Assembly: GCF_000422885.1 (NCBI RefSeq)
Contig: NZ_KE383946.1
Location: 16,416-75,167, forward strand
DNA from: Ottowia thiooxydans DSM 14619
GTDB lineage: Bacteria; Pseudomonadota; Gammaproteobacteria; Burkholderiales; Burkholderiaceae_C
Length of the DNA: 58,752 nucleotides
Reading direction: 5' to 3'
The first letter of the stretch is position 1, and every line of letters begins with the position of its first letter. The position numbers and the translations under genes were made by a program. Positions 54,022 to 58,752 of the stretch are shown here, one piece after another. Under the pieces are notes generated by a model. It searched no databases. It was given only the letters and a program-made list of their open reading frames with translations, and had not been told where the DNA came from.

Positions 54022-55119
54022 TTATCGCCCAAGTGCCCATTGCACGTGCTCGCGCACGAGGGCTTCGGGGTGCGTGGCGCGCTCGGAAAGGGCAGCTTTA
54101 AGGGTTGCACGCTGCGGATCGGTCTCGGACAATTCGCTCAGGGCGTTGCCAAGCGCCACAGCAATATTGCGCAGCCATCTCACATGGCCTATGCGCCGAA
54201 TGGGGCCACCTTCTGTTCGCCGCAGGAATTCAGCCTCACTCCAGGCAAAAAGCCGCACCAGAGATTCGCCGGTCAAACCTTCGCGCGCATCAAAATCCGG
54301 CAACTCACTGCGGCCCGCATATTTGTTCCAGGGGCAAATGGTCTGGCAATCATCGCAGCCGTAGATGCGGTTTCCGATCAGCGGACGAAGCGCTTCGTCA
54401 ATGGCACCGGAATGTTCGATGGTCAGGTAAGAAATACACCGCCGAGCATCCAGACGCTTGGGCGCGACAATGGCCTGGGTGGGGCAGATGTCCATGCAGG
54501 CTTGGCAGCTGCCACAGTGCCCACTCACAGGCTCGGTGGGCGGCAATGCGAGATCGACATAGATCTCCCCCAGAAAGAACATCGAACCAGCTTCACGCGA
54601 GAGCACCAACGTATGTTTGCCGCGCCAGCCTTGGCCGCTGCGGGTGGCGAGCTCAGCCTCCAGTACGGGCGCAGAATCTGTGAACACCCGATGGCCGAAC
54701 GGACCAATGGCCTCGGAAATCCGCTCCTGAAGTTTTTGAAGGCGCGCTCTCAGCACCTTGTGATAGTCACGCCCTCTGGCGTAGACCGAAATCACACCTT
54801 CCCCCGGCCTTGTTTGGCGGGCCAACTCAATTTCCTGCCAGCCAGCGGACGTGGTGCGCGGAAGATAATTCATCCGGGCCGTGATCACACTCACTGTGCC
54901 GGGAACCAGCTCAGCTGGCCTGGCTCGCTTCAAACCGTGCGCGGCCATGTAATCCATCTGGCCGTGAAAGCCGTTATCCAACCAGGCTTGCAGGCCCGCT
55001 TCTGCGCTGGCCAAGTCAATGCCCGCCACTCCGATTTGGGAAAAACCCAGTTCGTTGGCCCAAGCGCGAATACGCGCAACAAGAAAAAGAGGATCGATCT
55101 GACCGCCTTGAAGAGTCAC
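54022..55119 (-). CDS. queG: Epoxyqueuosine reductase QueG
   Basis: 365 aa starting at GTG 55119 (no better ATG nearby). Cobalamin-binding N-terminal half with GFSQIGVAGIDLASAE, MDYMAAHGLKRARPAELVPGT and YARGRDYHKVLRARL. Two 4Fe-4S groups: CGSCQACMDICPTQAI (about 198) and CDDCQTICPWN (about 250). It makes the last step of queuosine in tRNA, reducing the epoxide. HEAT-like C-terminus (IRRIGHVRWLRNIAVALGNAL). Divergent from tsaE with an 18-bp gap, an arrangement frequent in Betaproteobacteria. Confidence 0.95.
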   Translation of the reverse strand: MTLQGGQIDPLFLVARIRAWANELGFSQIGVAGIDLASAEAGLQAWLDNGFHGQMDYMAAHGLKRARPAELVPGTVSVITARMNYLPRTTSAGWQEIELARQTRPGEGVISVYARGRDYHKVLRARLQKLQERISEAIGPFGHRVFTDSAPVLEAELATRSGQGWRGKHTLVLSREAGSMFFLGEIYVDLALPPTEPVSGHCGSCQACMDICPTQAIVAPKRLDARRCISYLTIEHSGAIDEALRPLIGNRIYGCDDCQTICPWNKYAGRSELPDFDAREGLTGESLVRLFAWSEAEFLRRTEGGPIRRIGHVRWLRNIAVALGNALSELSETDPQRATLKAALSERATHPEALVREHVQWALGR

Positions 55120-55137
55120 CCGCCGATTGTAGGAAAC

Positions 55138-55608
55138 ATGCCGCCTTTAGAAATTTACTGGAGCAGCGAGAGCGATACCAGCACCTTCGCCAGCCGCATG
55201 GCTGCATTGCCCGGATTGCACAATGCCTATATTGAACTGCATGGCGACCTGGGCGCCGGCAAGACCACGTTCGTTCGCCACCTTCTGCGTGGGCTAGGGA
55301 TCACTGGGCGTGTCAAAAGCCCAACCTACGCCGTGGTCGAACCGCATGAAACGCCCGATGGGCGTGCCATCTGGCATTTCGATTTCTATCGTTTCAATGA
55401 TCCCCAGGAATGGGAAGACGCAGGCTTTCGTGATCTGTTCGCTGCCAGTGGCTTGAAGCTGGCCGAATGGCCCGAAAAGGCAGCAGGCCTTCTGCCTCCT
55501 GCAGATTTATCACTCACGATTGATGTTTTGCCAAACGATACGCGTCGCGTGCGCCTGGTGGCATCTACGCCGCTTGGCCTGGAATTGATGGAAGGCCTGC
55601 ACCCATGA
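55138..55608 (+). CDS. tsaE: tRNA threonylcarbamoyladenosine biosynthesis ATPase TsaE
   Basis: 156 aa from ATG 55138 (AGGAAAC in front). A longer frame exists upstream, but it runs antisense to queG and has no protein features. P-loop GDLGAGKTTFVRHLL (about 38-52), SPTYAVVE (about 62), WHFDFYRFND (Walker B-like) and AEWPEKAAGLLP are the TsaE motifs. With TsaB, TsaC/TsaD it makes the t6A37 base of ANN-decoding tRNAs. Stop overlaps the amiC start by 4 bases (ATGA). Confidence 0.96.
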   Translation: MPPLEIYWSSESDTSTFASRMAALPGLHNAYIELHGDLGAGKTTFVRHLLRGLGITGRVKSPTYAVVEPHETPDGRAIWHFDFYRFNDPQEWEDAGFRDLFAASGLKLAEWPEKAAGLLPPADLSLTIDVLPNDTRRVRLVASTPLGLELMEGLHP

Positions 55609-57032
55609 AGCGCCGCGAATTGCTTCATTCAGGAGCCCTGGTACTGTTGATCGGGGCTCATCAAATTGCGCGCGGAGCGGGTATTGTGGCCGTTCGAATC
55701 TGGCCTGCGGAAGACTATTCGCGCGTCACTATCGAATCCGACACCGCGCTCAAGGCCACTCACAAGATGATTGGCTCACCCCCTCGCCTGGCCATCGACA
55801 TTGAAGGGCTCGATCTCGACCCATCGCTGCGCGAGTTGGTCGCCAAAGTCCGCGCGGATGACCCCAATATTGCCGGTATCCGTGTTGGCCAGAACGCGCC
55901 TCACGTCGTACGCCTGGTAATGGACCTCAAGCAGCCCACGAATCCGCAGGTCTTCACCCTGGCGCCGGTAGCGGCTTACAAGCACCGGTTGGTGTTTGAT
56001 CTTTACCCGCAAAACCCTCCTGATCCGCTTGACGCTCTGATTGCCGAGCGCATGAAGGAGTTGGGCACTTCCCCAGCGGAACCCCTACCAGCCCCAAGCG
56101 TGGCCGTGACCCCAGCCCCGCCCCCAGTCGTGGCGGGCATGTCCAACACCGATACATTGGGCGACCTGATCGCCAAACAGATCGAGCGCGCCACTGTCAT
56201 GACCCGGCGCCCCGACAGCCCACCGGCCCGCATGCCGGTGCCACCGCCCAAGCGCGAGGAGAACGTGGCAGTAGCACCCCCGCCCAGGGTGGCTCAGCCG
56301 GCCAGCACTGATCGCCTCATCATCATCGCTCTAGACCCCGGCCACGGTGGCGAAGACCCTGGTGCTATAGGCCCCAATGGCACGCGCGAGAAAGATATCG
56401 TGCTGCGGGTGGCTTTGAAGTTGCGTGATCGCATTAACAACAGTACCGTGGGTGGAAACCCTATGCGCGCTTTCCTCACGCGTGACGCTGATTTTTTCGT
56501 TCCCCTGCAAACACGGGTTCAAAAGGCGCGGCGTGTGGGCGCCGATCTGTTCATCAGCATCCACGCTGACGCTTTCATCAACCAGAATGCGCGTGGTGCG
56601 AGCGTCTATGCCTTGAGCCAGGGCGCCGCATCCAGTACGGCCGCCAGGTGGTTGGCCAACAACGAAAACCAGGCTGACCAGATTGGAGGCATTAACGTCA
56701 ATGCCAAAGATGCCCACGTCCAACGCGCCCTTCTGGACATGAGTACCACCGCCCAGATCAATGACAGCGTCAAACTGGGAAGCGCCATGCTGCGTGAAAT
56801 CGGTGGGGTGGGCCGCTTGCACAAACCGCAGGTAGAACGCGCAGGATTCGCGGTTCTGAAAGCGCCGGACATCCCCAGTGTGCTGGTGGAAACGGCTTTC
56901 ATCAGCAACCCTGAGGAAGAGGCCAAGTTGCGTACTGATGCCTACCAAAATGACCTTGCCAATGCACTGATCGTAGGTATTCAGAAGTACTTTTCCGCCA
57001 ATCCGCCGATGGCACGCACTCGATCAGTGTAG
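55605..57032 (+). CDS. amiC: N-acetylmuramoyl-L-alanine amidase AmiC
   Basis: 475 aa. The N-terminus MKRRELLHSGALVLLIG has paired Arg as in Tat signals, as in E. coli AmiC. AMIN domain about 27-140 (IVAVRIWPAEDYSRVTIESDTAL). Pro/Ala-rich linker 150-235, then Amidase_3 at about 245-465: LDPGHGGEDPGAIGPNGTREKDIVL (zinc His and Glu), SIHADAF (second zinc His), and VETAFISNPEEEAKL (catalytic Glu). Cleaves the amide between MurNAc and stem peptide at the septum. A transcription terminator lies 149 bp downstream. Confidence 0.95.
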   Translation: MKRRELLHSGALVLLIGAHQIARGAGIVAVRIWPAEDYSRVTIESDTALKATHKMIGSPPRLAIDIEGLDLDPSLRELVAKVRADDPNIAGIRVGQNAPHVVRLVMDLKQPTNPQVFTLAPVAAYKHRLVFDLYPQNPPDPLDALIAERMKELGTSPAEPLPAPSVAVTPAPPPVVAGMSNTDTLGDLIAKQIERATVMTRRPDSPPARMPVPPPKREENVAVAPPPRVAQPASTDRLIIIALDPGHGGEDPGAIGPNGTREKDIVLRVALKLRDRINNSTVGGNPMRAFLTRDADFFVPLQTRVQKARRVGADLFISIHADAFINQNARGASVYALSQGAASSTAARWLANNENQADQIGGINVNAKDAHVQRALLDMSTTAQINDSVKLGSAMLREIGGVGRLHKPQVERAGFAVLKAPDIPSVLVETAFISNPEEEAKLRTDAYQNDLANALIVGIQKYFSANPPMARTRSV

Positions 57033-57091
57033 ACAAGCTACCAGAGTGGTTCGGGGCCACAAAAGACTCTGCGACCTGAACATTTCCGCGC

Positions 57092-57127
57092 AGGACATCA
57101 TAGGACACGCGTTGTCCGCGGTGTCCT
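57092..57127. promoter_or_regulatory. Four-half-site inverted element AGGACA/TGTCC
   Basis: AGGACA occurs twice (57092, 57102) and its inverse TGTCC twice (57113, 57122), spaced 9-10 bp, symmetric around CGCGT. In DNA this looks like an operator for two adjacent dimers one helical turn apart; in RNA it would fold into a hairpin with an internal loop. The regulator is unknown. Confidence 0.5.
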
Positions 57128-57180
57128 ACACCACGTAGCCAGACGTCAGGCGTATAGTGGTGATGAGTCTCCAAAGGTTT

Positions 57181-57218
57181 AGCGGAAATCCACTTCAGCA
57201 ACGGGTTTCCGCTTTTTC
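57181..57218 (+). terminator. Rho-independent terminator after amiC
   Basis: AGCGGAAATCC, an 11-base loop and GGGTTTCCGCT form an 11-bp stem (one G-U pair) followed by TTTTC. It lies 148 bp beyond the amiC stop, in front of the cupin gene. Confidence 0.8.
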
Positions 57219-57315
57219 TTTGCTGACGCATAAGGAGGACTGTGCGATCGGGCTTGCGCAAAGGCTTGTGCGTGACCAGAATAGACCGTCAACACGTCCC
57301 AAGGAGTGATTCGCC

Positions 57316-57648
57316 ATGGCTCAGCCCCATCTCCAATCTGGCCAAATCGGCAGCGTGCTTCCTTTGGGCGAAGCCATGAAGAAAACGCCCTCTTACGCCC
57401 TGTTGAAAGCGAAACAGCTAGAGGTAATTCGCTTGGTTTTGTTGGCCGGAAAAAGCATGCCTGAGCACCAGGTGAGCGGGGAAATCACAGTGCAATGTCT
57501 TGAGGGTGAGGTCGAGTTTCGCTCAGGATCCGAAGTGCACGTGATGCACGGCGGAGATTTTTTGCACCTGGACGGACGCGCGCCTCATTCGCTGATTGCT
57601 CAGAAAAACGCGTCGGTACTGCTGACCATCTGCCTCGCCCCAGCCTGA
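57316..57648 (+). CDS. Cupin-domain protein
   Basis: 110 aa single cupin. MPEHQVSGEITVQCLEGEVEFRSGSEVHVMHGGDFLHLDGRAPHSLIAQKNASVLLTICL shows the cupin motif 1 (HxVxGEITVxxLxGxVxF, with the His/Glu set in part replaced) and motif 2 (DGRAPHSLIA). The usual G-x5-H-x-H is reduced to one His (PEHQVSG), so full metal binding is uncertain. Small cupins of this kind serve as isomerases, sugar epimerases or sensors. A ribosome site (AAGGAG) precedes the ATG. Cytoplasmic, function unknown. Confidence 0.8.
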   Translation: MAQPHLQSGQIGSVLPLGEAMKKTPSYALLKAKQLEVIRLVLLAGKSMPEHQVSGEITVQCLEGEVEFRSGSEVHVMHGGDFLHLDGRAPHSLIAQKNASVLLTICLAPA

Positions 57649-57649
57649 A

Positions 57650-57698
57650 AACGTGCTCTTGTGCTTTTCGGGGCACCCGAAAAGCCCATGGACACGTT
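57650..57698. terminator. Bidirectional hairpin between cupin and dedA
   Basis: GCTTTTCGGG and CCCGAAAAGC (57663-57672, 57676-57685) make a perfect 10-bp stem with a 3-base loop. Outer arms AACGTG/CACGTT extend it. It lies between convergent genes and fits a two-way terminator. Confidence 0.75.
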
Positions 57699-57719
57699 CT
57701 TAAATCGCGGTGCAAGGCC

Positions 57720-58379
57720 TCAGAGGGAGGCAGCAGCCTTCTTCTCGGCACGCCCAGCACGCCAGCCACCGTAGATGGCGATCAAGCCTGGCACAAGGAT
57801 GAGCCCCCAGATAATCTTGCTCAAGTTGGCCTGAACCCATGGCAGGTTGCCGAACAGATAGCCTGCGACACACAACCCCAACACCCAGATCAAGGCACCA
57901 ACCACATTGAACAATGTGAACTTGCCACGGTTCATCTCAGCTACCCCTGCGACGAACGGTACAAAGGTGCGAACAAAAGGCATGAACCGGGCCAGGATGA
58001 TGGTTACCCCGCCATAACGCTCATAAAAGGCGTGCGCCTTATCGAACGCCTTGCGGTTGAAATAGCGCGAGTTTTCCCACTGAAACACCTTGGGGCCGAA
58101 GTAACGCCCAATCATGTAATTGCACTGATCGCCCAATATCGCAGCAACCAACAACACCGCGCAGGCCACCGGCAAGCTGAGTAAGCCTATGCCAGCTAAA
58201 GCGCCCACCACGAACAGCAGGGAATCGCCGGGGAGGAAGGGCATCACCACTACGCCGGTTTCGACGAAGACGATGATAAAAAGAAGAGCGTAAACCCATG
58301 GACCGTAGTGGGTCACGAAGGCGCTGAGGTGTTTGTCGACATGCAAAATGAAATCGACTAGTTGCATCAAAATATCCAT
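57720..58379 (-). CDS. DedA/VTT-domain inner membrane protein
   Basis: 219 aa. About six hydrophobic segments with the DedA signature FVETGVVVMPFLPGDSLLFVVGALAG (about 39-64), EYxxGRYFGPKVF-like QCNYMIGRYFGPKVFQWENSRYF, and FYERYGGVTIILARFMPFVRTFVPFVAGVAEMNRGKFTLFNVVGALIW (conserved Arg and Glu of the re-entrant region). The family recycles undecaprenyl phosphate or related lipid carriers and affects envelope charge and division. Convergent with the cupin gene. Confidence 0.93.
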   Translation of the reverse strand: MDILMQLVDFILHVDKHLSAFVTHYGPWVYALLFIIVFVETGVVVMPFLPGDSLLFVVGALAGIGLLSLPVACAVLLVAAILGDQCNYMIGRYFGPKVFQWENSRYFNRKAFDKAHAFYERYGGVTIILARFMPFVRTFVPFVAGVAEMNRGKFTLFNVVGALIWVLGLCVAGYLFGNLPWVQANLSKIIWGLILVPGLIAIYGGWRAGRAEKKAAASL

Positions 58380-58465
58380 GGGGGGACATTATCCCTGCCG
58401 CAAGTGGAAATCCTGTGAATGGGCTTAAGAACTATGGCTTTTAGGTCTTTCGCGTGGGTGCGTTA

Positions 58466-58603
58466 ACTCCCTCTCCCTTTGGGAGACGGCGAGCTTCTTA
58501 CTCCTCTCCCCTTGGGAAAAGGCGGGTGATTTGACTCTCTTCCCCTGGACAAGTGCGGGGGGTTTTACTCCCTCTCCCCCTGGGAGAGGGCTGGGGTGAG
58601 GGC
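58466..58603. repeat. Tandem CCCTCTCCC/GGGAGAGGG repeat
   Basis: Four degenerate units (58466-58490, 58500-58527, 58534-58560, 58567-58603) of CTCCCTCTCCCC and TGGGAGAGGGCTGGGGTGAG, the fourth being the best preserved. Each can fold on itself. Such repeats are spread widely in proteobacterial intergenic DNA. Confidence 0.75.
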
Positions 58604-58752
58604 AAGCGGCGGTTGATTTAGGCGCTGCGGTTGCTAACTACCTTCTGCTCTTTTTTAGGTCGGAGGCCGGGATTGCGCCCGGCAGCGCAGTCCCTTTCTT
58701 TGCTCGCACAAAGCAAGTAACCAAAGAAATGCGACCCCAAGTCCGTGTCCCT
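58604..58752. other. Non-coding end of window with hairpins
   Basis: No gene is seen. GCCGGGATTGCGCCCGGC (58666-58683) and TTTCTTTG/CAAAGAAA (58695-58702, 58722-58729) can form stems. The latter is another common Burkholderiales-type repeat. Confidence 0.5.

Larger units (their letters stand above)
57033..57315. other. Regulatory spacer between amiC and cupin gene
   Basis: 283 bases with the four-half-site element (57092-57127) and a terminator (57181-57218). No other gene was found. The GGTGATGAGTCTCCA stretch before the terminator is unexplained. Confidence 0.5.

Noticed and set aside
53968-55137. Long N-terminal extension of TsaE
   Set aside because: It lies antisense to queG, whose iron-sulfur motifs are intact. 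TsaE has its own ATG and ribosome site at 55138.

Overview
The window looks like a chromosomal segment of a Gram-negative betaproteobacterium, most likely order Burkholderiales and family Comamonadaceae. The pointers are two tripartite-tricarboxylate (Bug/TctC) binding proteins, an AcnD/PrpF-type methylcitrate cluster, an XrtH/IPTL-CTERM-like sorting-tail family, a divergent queG | tsaE-amiC block, and many copies of the short inverted repeat with GTTCGxxCTGAGCxTGTCGAAG arms that is common in that family. This is inference from protein families and repeats; no rRNA or tRNA gene was recognised.

Layout. 1-3456 (minus strand): a two-gene module, a secreted protein with a hydrophobic-arginine C-terminal sorting tail plus a collagen-like Gly-X-Thr protein, present twice in tandem; the left copy runs off the window. 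3691-7932: a flavodoxin-fold protein, nirJ and nirN of heme d1 biosynthesis, and a Dnr-like Crp/Fnr regulator, with an FNR-type half-palindrome pair between the flavodoxin gene and nirJ. 8436-14874: an IclR-controlled catabolic island (ABM monooxygenase-like protein, IclR, fumarylacetoacetase, SDR, VOC protein, Bug receptor, enolase-superfamily protein) with the same operator sequence in two places. 15060-15665: a small protein with an XrtH-type motif in its middle. 15922-22399: livK-livH-livMG(fused)-livF-paaZ-like operon for uptake and CoA-dependent catabolism of an aromatic or organic acid, preceded by a TetR-type palindrome. 22579-24000: a CobD/CbiB-like membrane protein bracketed by tandem 85-87 bp repeats. 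24019-32372: mipA-response regulator-histidine kinase divergent from an RND adaptor-permease pair and mlaA. 32423-38599: housekeeping genes (Nudix, MFS exporter, rplS, trmD, hslO, gamma-carbonic anhydrase, DUF455). 38988-47249: methylcitrate cycle operon (thioesterase-prpC-acnD-prpF-isocitrate lyase/PEP mutase family) divergent from its probable ScfR/PrpQ-type regulator. 47320-48817: copper-handling pair. 48932-58379: GT41 glycosyltransferase, xerD, Bug receptor, AEC carrier, queG, tsaE, amiC, cupin and DedA genes. The end (58466-58752) is repeat-rich non-coding DNA.

Taken together the segment mixes core genes with carboxylic-acid and aromatic catabolism modules, each with its own regulator and a recognisable operator. 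The most unusual parts are the duplicated collagen-like/sorting-tail module with a third sorting-tail protein nearby but no exosortase, the IclR island whose enolase-family member lacks a usual catalytic Asp, the loss of rpsP-rimM from in front of trmD, and several structured repeat elements between genes.
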